From Eremophila alpestris peregrina (taxonomy: Eukaryota > Chordata > Aves > Passeriformes > Alaudidae), in contig WMCF01000018.1 of NCBI GenBank assembly GCA_009792885.1, positions 3,176,031 through 3,240,030 on the forward strand: DNA of 64,000 bases. The letters are read 5' to 3'. The notes beneath the pieces were generated by a model. The model had not been told where the DNA came from. It saw only the letters and a program-made list of their open reading frames with translations, and made no database searches. Shown piece by piece: positions 47,429-60,000 of the stretch. The first letter of the stretch is position 1. Each line of letters opens with the position of its first letter. The translations under genes were made by a program, and so were the position numbers.

Positions 47429-49084
47429 TCTTTGTCACTACAGATCTTTGTGGCCACAGATGCTCACACTTCTTTTATTCAAACAATTAAGTTTGGCACT
47501 GGCTCCTCTAACATAGCTTATTTTTCTGTGCATCTGAGGCTTTGCATTCGAGATTATATGGATCCTACGAAACCAGGTAATGGTAACCACAGGGCATTTT
47601 AGTTCAAAATAAGTAAATTTGCTCTTTAAAAATTTTTCTTTTCTTTTTTCTTTCTTTTTTAAAATTTTTTTTAACTGGAAATAAAAATGGCACATGAAAT
47701 CTTGGATTTAACATGCTATATTTGTTTATGTAAAAATAGAGATATTTATTTTAAAAGATTGAAATAAATTGCTTTTTCCCCATTCCCACTGAATGTTCTC
47801 CAGTAAATTTTAGTGTGGCATTGACTGCATTGGATAGGTCACTGAATGGTGCTTTTATAAAAATGTTTGAAAAGAAGAACTTGGTCCATGGAAATTGTTC
47901 AAATAATCTTGTTAGAATGAAGCCTTGACTGAAGGCAGTAATTTCATGGATTAAACGCAGAAGGGCTGGCAAGGCTGATCTCCTTCCTATCACAGGCCAC
48001 AGAGCTTTGTGCAGAGACTGCCCAAGCAAATGCTGGTTAGCTGCAAGACATAGGGGATTTTGCATGGACAATGCGTTGAACAACACCATGAAACCAGCAA
48101 CTGTGGAACTTTTTGAGGACAGGATAAATAGGAGCAGGAAGAAAGAGTATTTTTACAGGCCATATAGTAAACGCAGTGAGGTAAAGTTGTTGTATCTTGC
48201 TATGTTCAGCTTTCCCCTAAGAGCTCCAATTAAAAGTAAAGGAAACAGTTTTGTTGTTGTTTTCCTCAGTTTATCCTTTTCTCTCATGTGCCACATGTTC
48301 TAGAACTGAGCAATATGATGGGACATCCAAGTATGGGAAGGAACTGACTGATTTGTACTTCTGCAAGTCTGAAAAGCACAAATTATGAACAAAAATCCAG
48401 TGCTATGAAACCTGAATTGAAATTGGGATAGGAGAATACAGTGCACATATCTGTCTTACAGTTTGATATCTTTTCTTTTACAAAAATAAATAAATAAATG
48501 GCATTCATACATCTTCTGAGTCAGCCTGTACTTTATTGTGATTCATGGCAACTTTTTGTGGGCAAGAACAATGTTCTGCTTACATTTTTTCAGGCATGTC
48601 AGATCTGATTGGGGAGATGTTGTTCAGTGAGATACGCGAGAGACTTCAGGCAACAAGAAAATAGGCTGAATACAATGTGCTGCAAAAGCTACTCCTGGAG
48701 TGAAGAGCAGGTGACAGAGGGGGAGGAGAAACTTCTGGAAGAGTACTTTGCTGTCCCTTTGCCATAAAAGATGATGACAAAGTGATTGATCAGTGCTGTG
48801 GTCTGAGGATTGCTTCAACAGTGAACTGCAGGTTGTAGCCCTGAATGTGGCTGGAGGATTTTCTGCTGAACACAGGAGCAGACCATGGTTAGATATTTTC
48901 CTGAGGCTGCTTTGGGTGCATGGACTTCATCAGAGAAGGAATGTGAACAGCAGAATGAGTGTAAGGAGTCGGTGGCAATAGCAGTTTAGCATGGGAGCAG
49001 TATAAGATGAGCTCCTATTGAAGAGCTTTAGCCCTTCACTGTGCAGTTGGTGATTGGGCTGCAAACTATTGGCTCTTCAGTGTA

Positions 49085-49113
49085 ATTGCTTCATTTCTCA
49101 TTAGTGAAGCAAT
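49085..49113. repeat. Inverted repeat, 9-bp arms
   Basis: ATTGCTTCA (49085-49093) and TGAAGCAAT (49105-49113) are exact reverse complements around an 11-base loop. Confidence 0.75.
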
Positions 49114-49488
49114 GCAGGGGGAAGAAATGCAAGAAAATACAGATTATAAAAGATTGTGAAGGAAAGTAAATTTTCTTGAGGGCTTTTTCCATAATATTAT
49201 TTTTCCCCACCATTATTTAGCAACCTGCATTTATAGTCCACCTGTGCTACAGACTATAATACCTCATGGTGTGATGTTTCACACATGATAAATCATGTGA
49301 CTTTTGAAGGCAAGTTGTGCTGAATTAAATAGTCTGTTGATCCATTGTCACCCTATTTGGAGAGCAGCACAAACTTCAGGCAGTTAAATTGCTAATCATA
49401 ACATATGTAAAGTAAGTATGGACATAGTGAGTAATATTGTTTTCCTCTGATTACTCAAGTAACTATGAATTTACTTTTGGGCCACAAA

Positions 49489-49520
49489 AAGTTTTGGGCT
49501 ACATTAGTAGCCCAAAACTT
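49489..49520. repeat. Perfect 14-bp-arm hairpin
   Basis: AAGTTTTGGGCTAC (49489-49502) and GTAGCCCAAAACTT (49507-49520) are exact reverse complements around a 4-base loop ATTA. Flanking GGCC at 49480-49483 and 49521-49524 could extend the stem past a bulge. Confidence 0.88.
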
Positions 49521-49526
49521 GGCCTA

Positions 49527-49552
49527 CATTTACATACGTTAATATGTAAATG
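49527..49552. repeat. Perfect 10-bp-arm hairpin adjacent to the previous one
   Basis: CATTTACATA (49527-49536) and TATGTAAATG (49543-49552) are exact reverse complements around CGTTAA. It starts only six bases after the 14-bp-arm hairpin ends. Confidence 0.85.
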
Positions 49553-52500
49553 CACTCCTGAATCTCAGGAAGATTTTCTGGATTCAGGTTGGCAAGGAGA
49601 GGTCTGGTCTCTGGGGGTTAATGTGAGAGTATAAACATGCACCACTCTCTTCTCAAAGTGAAAGCATGTCCAGGCCTCTGGCACACCAGTGACTCCAGTG
49701 CAGTCATGTTTGAGATTCTGTCTCTGTCGAAATGTAGTTAATGCTCATTTATGCTTGAATGGCACATTCACCATCACTACTCCCAGTATGGACTGGGGAG
49801 TCCATTTGGTCAGTCTACAGTCTGGGAGAGCTCAGTATTAACTACATGGGAATAAACCCCTGCAAAGCTTCTGGTAAATATCCACTGCTGTTGCATTGCC
49901 CCCTGCCTTACCCATTTGGGATGTGTCCATCTGGGATGGGCAGCTTCCCAATTACAGCTCCCACCTGGCCTTAAGATGGTATGACATTCAGGGATCTGGA
50001 CTTTAATGTCATAACTTTTGGGGGAATTAAGAGGACTCCATCCATTAACTTGGCCTCCTTGACTTTGTTACTTAATCCATGTTTGGGTGATAGCAGACAG
50101 GTGAAGAGCACATTTAACCCTCACCAACTCTGAGCACTGATACTGACAGGGTGAAAGGAAGAGCCCCAGCAGAGGAGGTGGGGAATGCAGTGTTGTTTCT
50201 CCTGGGGGGTAAGTCAGAGCTGGGATGTCTCAGTTGCCACACTCACACAGCTCTGGGACTCCTTGCAAGAAATCCCTCCCAGCCTGTGAGCAGCTCTGTG
50301 CCAGCTCATCCAGCCTTGTGGCAGAAGGCTGATGCAGAGACAAGACTGAGCAGTGCTTTGAGCTAAGAATTCCTGCAGAAGCCACATGGAGACATTAGCT
50401 TGCTCATATGCCTTCTCACATGCTGCAAATTAAGTGAGAAACTAAGGAGGTGATGTGCTTATGAGTAAGAAGTGAACTGAAGAAAAAATGACACTTTGTG
50501 TTGAAAGGCACAGATAAGGTTAAAACCCAGACATAAGAAAGCAAAACTTTGTATAACTGATTTGAAGAGAAACATGTGATTAAATCCTTGAACAATATGA
50601 AGCTGGTCATAAATTCTGATGCTACTTTTTGGAGGTCAATGAAATTTAAGTTAAAGGAATAATGTTTTGCATATGTTTGACGTAGACATTTTTAAAAATT
50701 TCACTATTTCTAATCACAACTTTTGATGGAAACCCAGTAGTAATTTTTAAGATATTGAATGATAAAAATCACACTGAAAAATTCTTACTGAAATTACTTA
50801 TTGCCCAGGAGATAAAATTGAAATAACAGCTGTATCTTTTATCACTGATTTTGAATATTTATTCTCTGTATTTAATTTATTCTAAACATTTTTTTTTAAT
50901 CTCTAGAGATAGGACCTGACTTATCCTTCACTGTTCCAGTTTTGCTGGGACAACAGTGGTTGGTTATTTCAAATATGAGTAAGGACAACAAGCTTGGGCT
51001 TGCACTAATTTTGATGAATAAATATGCCTTGAGAATGACAAATTGTGTTAACACTTTTCACTTTATAATATTTGACAGCCAAAGATGTTAACACTTTGTA
51101 GGGAATCAGCATTAGGCAGTGTTTGGAACTGCTTATAGGGAGATCTCAGGTGCCTGGTCTCAGCAGAAACTGCTAAAAACCTTTCTCTATTTTTATTTTA
51201 GTAAAATAATGGTGTGATTGAAAAGCAAGGTGTTGAAAGGAATTTCACTGTAAGAGTAAAATGTCCTTCCTTTTGTTTTACTCATTGAGTTCTAAAATTA
51301 GGATATTTCTTTGCCAGTTCCTTTGAATTTTCTTGATTCTTAGTTGGCATAATGATGGCAGGTAGAGTCCTCTCTGTGTATGGTGAGGGAAAAGAAGGAA
51401 GTACCCCACTGGTGTGAGGTTTTCTGCAGTTATCTTTTGTAGGTTCACTGCAGTGCTACAAAAGGTGCAGTTTTGATTGATTTCTTGGGTTTTATTTATT
51501 TTCTTTATCCATTTATTTTGCTGTTGGGGTCAGGGGATGCAATTACATGTCAGGAAACAGCCACAAGGGGAGAGAAATACTAGAAATTTAGTTGTAGTGT
51601 TTTTCCTGGTAGTATTAGGTGAGTGTTTGTCTTGGTTCTGGTCAGGGCCTGGTTTAATAGGAAAAGCTTTCAGTTTTTCCAGGGAATTGTGGGGTTCCAA
51701 GAAAAAAGGATGATAATTATCCATGTTGGGATAGCTGATACTTTTTATTGTATTAGTGTGATTGGATTTATTCCTCCTAGTTTACTTTACTGAAATAGAG
51801 AACTCTGAAAGGGAATAATAACTGGAGTATTTTATTTTCTTGCCACTTTGCTAATTTTGTATACATATTTTTGTCTTTACTTTGTAAGTGTAGCCATTGT
51901 ATGAATTTTATCTTTGCTTTTGTAAGGTAGGCTGGTTGGTCTTTTGTAAGTTAGGGCTCGTACATTAAGTTATCACATCCATTGAACTCTGTTTTTGTTT
52001 GGGTTTAGCTCCTTGGCTTTTAAACAGTCCTGTTAACAGAACTGTGATGGAAAACTTGGAACATTTTACTGCTGTTTAATTTTTTTCTGATTTGGGGCCC
52101 AGGTGATAGGTTTGAATCTGCAGGTTAATGAGTAAGAAAGGCCTTTCTTGGCCCATGAAATTTCCTGTGTAAATTCTTGATAAAAAATACGAAACTTTTT
52201 TTTGTTTCTTTTTTGTCTTAATTTTCCAGGAAACACAAAGTTCTTTGACAGAATTCAGAGGACTGGAAGACTTTGTCTGAAAACTAAAACTTCTGGATTT
52301 GCAAAGTGTTACTGTAGCCCTCCTCTGCCATTATGACCTGGATGCCTGCTGGCCCTGCTCTGCCAGGCTGAGGCTGCCTTCCACCTCTGACATTTTGCCA
52401 TGATCTTTCCTCTTTGAAGGGAGTGCTGGAAGTGGAGAATCCCTCAAAGTGATCTGTCCTCAGAATTCTCATTTAAATGGTAACTCTAGTTGATAGAGGT

Positions 52501-55500
52501 CTGCCCCATAAAGCAGGTAAGCTAGAGATACAATGAAATGCTACACTAGCAGTTCTTAATAACATACTATGTTTTCAATCAAAATATTTTTGTTGATGAG
52601 TTTGGCTTTTTGGTAAGAAAAGTATACTTGCAGAAGCACATATTTAGACATGCCAAAAACCCCCAAACAATCCAACCAGAAAGTGTTTAGCTGAAAGCCT
52701 CATTTCCCATCAAAAATAGATGCAGTGGAAAATTTTCAGGCAGCCCTATATTTAACCTCCTTGGATCAGAATTTGGTTGTTGGACTGAGGGAGGCTTACA
52801 GTGCTTTTTGGCTGCTTTTGTTAGGGTGTCTGTTTTTTCACTCATGACATCTGCCTTCTTTTCAAGCTATATTCAACCTTGTTAAAACTCTTGCTATTGC
52901 AGCATTTTACTGTGTTTAGAATGCTAATTCCCACTGGACTCAAATTGCTTGGGTATGTGCAAACTCAGTTTCTTTCAAGGGGTGCATCAATCTTGCTGCT
53001 TTTTTTCTTTTTTTTTTTTAAATTTTGGCTGTTTTAATAAGAAAATGTGAGTACTGTGTACTGACTGTGCACAAAACAGTATCACCACAATACAGTTCCT
53101 AGTTCTTTGCCCATGGTAGCCTTGCTTTGGCATGTTGTGGATATAAAAGTTTATAAGTTTGAGGGATAATTAAAAAAGTTTAAGGGATCAGCGAAAGAGA
53201 AGGTCTATTGGGCAAAATAAATAGATAAATTACATCACTCTCAGGAATTCTTGAGTGGAATATAGTTGAAGGGCTGGAGAGTTATTCTGGGAAAATACTG
53301 TATTTGATTTCTTTGCTCATGCTCTCTTCACTCTGACTTATGACTGCTTTTGGAAGCAGGATACTGAGCTAAGTGGACCTTTGATCTGAATTGTCACAGC
53401 CATCCTTGGATGCAGAGAAGTACACTGACAAAAGAATAAGTGTGGGGTTTGGCCATCTGGAATTCAGAAAAATTTATCAAAATTTAATTTTTTTTCACTG
53501 AGAAAAGTGCAAGTGAGTCACTAAAATATATGAGCATAGGAATAGAGAATTTTGTCTGAATAGATTATGATTCTGGAGTCTCAAGCATTCTGTTGATTTT
53601 TTTTAATAGGTTTTGCAGCTTCCATTTCTCCTTTGTTGCTTTTTGCAGAAGTTAGAATTTGCAACAACTATGTGAACCTTTTTGTGTGTTCTTCCAAAGT
53701 TGGTGGGTACAACATTACAGTGAAACTTCTGCAAAATTCACTGGACCTTCTATTATGACAAGAAGAGAAAAGAAAGCAAATATTAAAAATCAGGGAGGAG
53801 AATTGTTAGTATGATCTGTGTTAGTTTCAGGCTTGTTCTGTCATTAGTTCAGTGTCAGAATGTAGTTTGTAGCCAGAAGCTACCACCAACTGGCATCATG
53901 TGGCATTTCTTAAGCAAAAGTTGATTGTTGTTCTTTATTGCTTGTTTTGTATTGTAACAGCTTTACAGAAATATCTCTCCAGGTATTCTTAACTTTGTTT
54001 TCATGGTAGTTTAACTTAGTTCATGACTGCTAAGTAATACTATGCTGTTTAAGTCTTCACAGGCACTAATGATCACATCTGTAAAGGACCATACTCTTTG
54101 TAAAACAGCAGGTGTTTGGTTTTTTCCTATATTTTTAATAAACTCTTCAGAATTTTTATGATTACCTGAAAATAGATATATTTAGTTTTACTCCTGTGTG
54201 CTTAAATTTACCTGGGTGTTATATTGACCAAGATAGGTGGGGCCTCTTTAATTTCTTTTCCTGACATGGCAGACACTTTTTATTCACATTTCTGTCAGCA
54301 CAGTTTTATTATAGTACACTGTTAGTACTAGAAGTTCCCTTTTTTTACTTTAGAACTATTTAAAATAAATATTTGCCAGAAATTATAATAGCCAGACAAC
54401 ATTTAAAAGAAATAAATAGTTTGAGTATTGTTGAGGAATAGATTAATCAACCCAAAGTGTGGCAGGAAGGACAACAAAGAAAGGAAAGCACAATATTGAA
54501 GCGTAAGAGTGAGCTCATATGGTACCATGCTCATGTGTGGAATCTAAATACTTTCTGAAGCATACTGCTCCCCAGTCAATTAGGATTACTTCAAATAACC
54601 ATTGTACAAGGAAGAAATTTTAGTACATTAGAATTCATGTGTTGGAAAAAGTAGAAAAAAAATGTTAATGTTTTCCCAGAAAAACAGTAAAAATATGTAA
54701 ATTCTATTAAAATTAATTTAGAAATTCTGTGAAGTGAAAGAAAATATTGTAATCCTGTCTCTAAAGTGTGTTAAGAATAACAGAATAGTGCAACTTCTCT
54801 CACATAATTTGTATGCTTTAATCAGAACTTTTATGATAATGTCAAGAGCTGGGGAGAGAATTGAGTTGCCAAATCTGTCCACTCTTGAAACTGGAAGAAC
54901 TGAGGGGAGTAATTGGGTGCAAAATAAACATGTGTTCACAAGTAATTGGACTGACACTATTAAATTTCTTTCATTTCAGTACTAGGTACTAATTACTTTA
55001 ACTTCGAGGAATAGGGAAGATTACATCCTGTAAACTTTCTCATGCAAAACAGTCTGTCCTCCTCTCAGTGATGCTGGTTACTTTAAAATGTCTGTTTGCT
55101 TGAGAAAAGGTTTGTCAAATCAGGTCGTTAAATGGGAGAGGGGATTAGGAAACAAAAAATCTGGTTTGTAGTGGGAATTAACTTTTGGGGGTGTGGGGCA
55201 GAGAATGGACAGAGAATATCACAATCTTTTAAGTGTTCAGTACTATTAAAACTGTTTTTCTTCTGGAGAGTCCTTTATTGGCAGAAAATTTGTGAAATAG
55301 ACAGTGAAGGCAAATGCTGTGGTAATAAATATATAAAGAATCTAATGCCAAAACCCAGAGTTAAGGCACACATCTTCTACAGATTTAGAAACTTATGAGG
55401 CTAAACTGAAAAGCTGTTTCTGTGCTTAAAAAGCCTAATTGTCATTGTATGTATCAGTCTCTTGTCTGTTTTGTAGACATGTTTGGGCTGTCTAACTGGC

Positions 55501-56967
55501 ATTTTTGAAGCAAACCATATTTTTACAAGAGTCACTAATTTGGTTTGGGATATAAGAAATAGTTATTAGCTTTATGGGTATTGTTAGTTTTATGGCCAGT
55601 AAATGTGAATGTAATAATTTTCACTTCTGAGTAAGCTGCTTCATTCTGTATGTAAAACAAAATAGCTTCAAGATGCTTGGTTTTGTAATTTACAAATGTC
55701 TAGTTGATCAAAAATATCCTCTCTAGTATGAGGCACGGAGATTAGGCTAGACTGTGTTACAGAATAATGTGATTATAATGATTTCCTTAAGAGAGCACAA
55801 AAGCAGCATCTAAGTTTCAACTGACGTTTATTGACACACAGCATCTGTTGGGAGCCCCATCAAACTTTCTGTTCTTTTCTGTTTACCACCTCCTGCTTTT
55901 ATTTACAGTCAGCATATCTGTTAATTAGCCTCTGGTAGAGCCAGTTCTTCTAAGAAGATCTCTTGTCTTCCTGGTGATGGCCCCATGAGGTGACCATGTA
56001 CACACAGTCTGGGAGTGAATTAATCTTTAACTCATTAATTTCAGTGCCTGATTCTGCAGAGTTGAACTGCTGGCTTGGTTTCCTGCTCAGCAATTTGTGT
56101 TTGGAGAATTGTGATCCTTGACTTCTGCTGACCTCCATGTCATGAGCACATCCCAGTGAGCTCTCAGCTTCTCGTGGGTAACCTCACTGAAAATCACATC
56201 TTCCTGTGGTTTTTTGGATTCCTATGGCTGGACCAGAATGCAGATAGGACATTGATGACTTCCTCTGTGTCGCTGAGGTTATTTACCTACTTCTTATTGC
56301 ACATTTGCAGGATAAAATTCCTCCTGCACTTCCTCAGCCATCTCTGGCACACCATATCTGAATGCAGCATGTTGCAAAAAAATATCTGAAGTAACGTGCC
56401 CACACATGGATCTCACAAGAGAGTGCCTGGGAGGGTAAACCCGTGCTGTTTTACAAGTCTCCTTGTGATGATATGAAGCTGTTTATAGCCACAGGCTGAG
56501 TGCTAGAGGTGCTTGTTGTGGTGCACTTCTCTCACGGCTCGCCTTGTTGATTAGAAAAGAAAAAGGCTGAAGGAAAAATTCAGGAGCAGGATTCAGGGAT
56601 CTCCTGCCCAGGCCTACAGTGTGTGCTAGAAGTGCTTTGAGAGGTGAGAGCTGATCAGCGCATCTCACCGGGGTGCTAATGGTTGTTTGCTTCACCTGAA
56701 AACCAAGAAAAGAATGACTGGGCCGAGTATTTGCACAGTCAATTGTAGGTAATGCCCTAAGCGATGAGCAAGTTCCTCACTTTTGCCCTCTCACTCCTCC
56801 AGTTGAGGAGTAGCCAAATCTGAAGACTTAAGCAGAGGTTAAAGGTGCCCTTGGAATCCTGTCCAGAGCAAGTGCAAGTATTAAAAGCCATAAAGTACAT
56901 ACTGAGGTAATGTGAACATTTTTTTCGTAATTTAATGAGAGCTTTACTGATAAAAATTCACTGTTTC

Positions 56968-56970
<3 letters not shown>

Positions 56971-57037
<67 letters not shown>
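56971..57037 (+). repeat. 67-base homopolymer A tract
   Basis: There are 67 consecutive A residues, followed by GAAGAAAAGAAAAAAAACCC and an AC-rich low-complexity stretch. It is by far the longest homopolymer in the window. I recognise no retrocopied gene in the bases before it and no obvious target-site duplication. Confidence 0.9.
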
Positions 57038-57045
<8 letters not shown>

Positions 57046-60000
57046 GAAAAAAAACCCTTCAAAACAAACCCAAACCACCCAACCAACAGCATAATCCCTG
57101 GAATACATCCAGCTTTTGTACTGGAAAAGTACCTCAAAGGAGTATGATCTTCTCTCTTCAGTGGGAAAGTATTTTTGCTTATCTAAAAGGTTTTATGCTG
57201 GCAGAACTGCATTGCATTGTCTATTTTTTTGTGGCTAGGCAGATCCAGGTAAAGTAACTTAGTTTTAAAGGAAATAGAAACCTTAACTCCTTTAAATCAA
57301 ATTCCTAAGACATCCAAATGTCCAGGATGCTGTAAAAAGAGACGCAAAAATTAAAAATAGAAGGTAAATGTTTCCTACTGATAGTTCATGGCTTTGGAAG
57401 GCCAGTGGTGATGCAGTGTTGTGATCAAAAAATCCGTGAAAAAGTATCAGTTAAAGTTTCCTTTACCACCTTTAAAGGTAAGGAGTCAATGCTGACAGAT
57501 CAGTTAATGTTTCATGGGGAAAGTTGACACTGAGGGGAAAGGGTGGGTGATATTTCTTCAAAACCTGTTAACTGCTTCTATTTGTTTTGTGGTTGAATGA
57601 CAGAGAAATAAGAGATACTGGAAATGTTTTCTAAAATTATGTGGCCCTTCATCAGTGTTTTATAGGTGCTGTTCAAGCCATCTTTGCTAAGAAGTTCCTT
57701 TTCTATTAATATGCTGTCATCTTTCAAATCTCATCAAGACAGCACCAGGATATTTTTTTTGCACAGATTTCTTTTGACGTACAGCCTCAATAAATATGGA
57801 AATTACAACTTAAATCTTATTTTTTTTTCTTGCAAAGCAGTGCAGTGCCCAAATTCATTGAATTTCAACTTTTATTTTTCCTTAATGTTGAAAGACATAT
57901 ATGCAAATTTTATTAACAATATGCATGGTTAAATTTAGCTATAAATTCCAGTCAGGGATTTTTGCTTTGTTTATTGTCCAAGTCAATATGTCTGTGGAAA
58001 AACCTCCTGCTGTGCAGGAATACATAGTAAGCTACTTGGAAAAGTAGAAAGTTTAATTATGAGAGTTTATTCTGGAAAAAGATAAAGCAAGCACTGTTTT
58101 TTTGGGTTGGTTTTTCTTTATTATCACTTCAGCTAAGAGAAATTCAACATACAGTTTGTTTTGACACTGTTATCAGACAAACCACTTGATTTTTCTTTAA
58201 CCTGGTCTTCTGTGTAACTGAGAGGTTCTGAAAGAAAGTAGAGGTCATGAATAAATGATGCATTTCTTAAACTTGCAAGGTAAATAATGACATAAATGAA
58301 ATAAAATCCAAGTGTGAAGGAAAAAAAAAAAGCTTAAACACATGTATTGCTGACAATATCTTCATTAAAATATACTTTATCCTATGAAGATATTAGTGTC
58401 AGATGCAAATTTCCTTTGTTTCTCTCTCTGAAGTGATTCTGATTTTTTTGTGTGGTAACAGTGAAGTACCTTTATACAAGGTTTTAGAGTGGAAGGGTAA
58501 ATTATTGCCAGGGACTATGTGCTATAAATGATATCCAAACATCTTCTTGTGTTTGTAACAGAAAGCCCTCCAAGACTGTAGTTACTGGAGTGGTTCCCAT
58601 GTGTTCAGTTTTTGTAAGTCATTTGCATGGAATACACTTTATCTAGCTATGTAAGAAACCCCAACTGCTTTCAAAGAAGGTATTTCTCCTCTCTATGTGG
58701 AGTTTATGTAATACTGTAATAATCTGTATTTCTCCTTGTGGTTCAGTGCATATTTCTCCTTCCTAAGCCTGTTCAAATGTAATCTAAAGAATGTTTTTAT
58801 GATAATTCTACTATGGTTGTTAGTAATTAGCTTTGAGCTAGTAACATTTTTAAAAATTATCATATGGATACTGTTTGGGTTGCATGACATGCCTCAGGTG
58901 TGTAAACATGTTCTTTTTTCCTTTGAGTCTGTGTAGGACTGATCCATAGCCTAGGCTTACAAGTTCCAAAGTAACACAAGTGGTACATGATAATTGTGTG
59001 TGGAGAAAGGCTGGCAGCTTTACAGAGGAAATTTCTGAACCTGTACATAAGTACAGAATAAGCAACTGCCTGTAACTTCCCTTCCCCCAAACAACTGCTT
59101 TTTACTGAGTCTCATTAAATGGTCCTACATGTAGGACACCAAATGTATTTATGGTAGAGTGAGAGTTTTGTTCCAAGTCACTGGTGCATCAAGAGTTTCT
59201 TCACAATGTTCTTCTGGTTGCCTAATACAGTGAGACAGGCCCATGAGAGGCACCACACTGATGTCTCCTGGGAGCAGCCCTTGAACCCAAACTGCCAGAG
59301 ATGTGAAGGTGCCCAATCTCCCACAGAACTGAGCAGGACTTTATGTTCCTAAGTAGGATTCAGCAATAACCTTGTAACTCTCCATTGATAAAGCTTAGTT
59401 GCAGCCTCTTAATTCCCCACACATCCCTGCATTCTTCTATACATGTTTCTCTCATTGGCTATTTACTGTTAATTGGCAGTGTGGATGCTTAATTATGCTT
59501 CCGTTTTGGGACATGTTTCTTCCTAAACTTATCCTGTATTTCTTTGGACTGTCCTTCTTCAGCTCTTTCCACTCTTACACTTTCTATATGTAATAAAGGC
59601 ACCTAATTTCCAGTGACTGTCTTCCCTCTTGCAGTGGCATGTGCCAAACATAAGACAGCTGGTATTTACAGAGCACCTTGTAAAGATGCTATAAAAGGAA
59701 TCATTTGGGCTCAAAATTGACAGGGATTTGACTATTTTGTCCAATCTATTTTTTGACCAATGTATGACCAACCCATATTCAAGTTGCATATTAGCCAAAT
59801 TCTACTTCACTTGGCTGACAAAAAGGGCAGGGTAGGGATGTGTATCACAGGTAGTTAAAGGATGCAGAACCTTGTGCCAGTCTAATGCTTTTGTCACAGG
59901 AACTACTCTCTGCTCTGCTATTTTCTCTTCTGCAACCATCAATAGCAAACCAGGGCATAAATCAACATAAAACTTTCTTCCCCTGCTAAACTTTATCTTA

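Noticed and set aside
56935..57147. 70-codon frame with a poly-lysine block
   Set aside because: The lysines are simply the 67-base A run.
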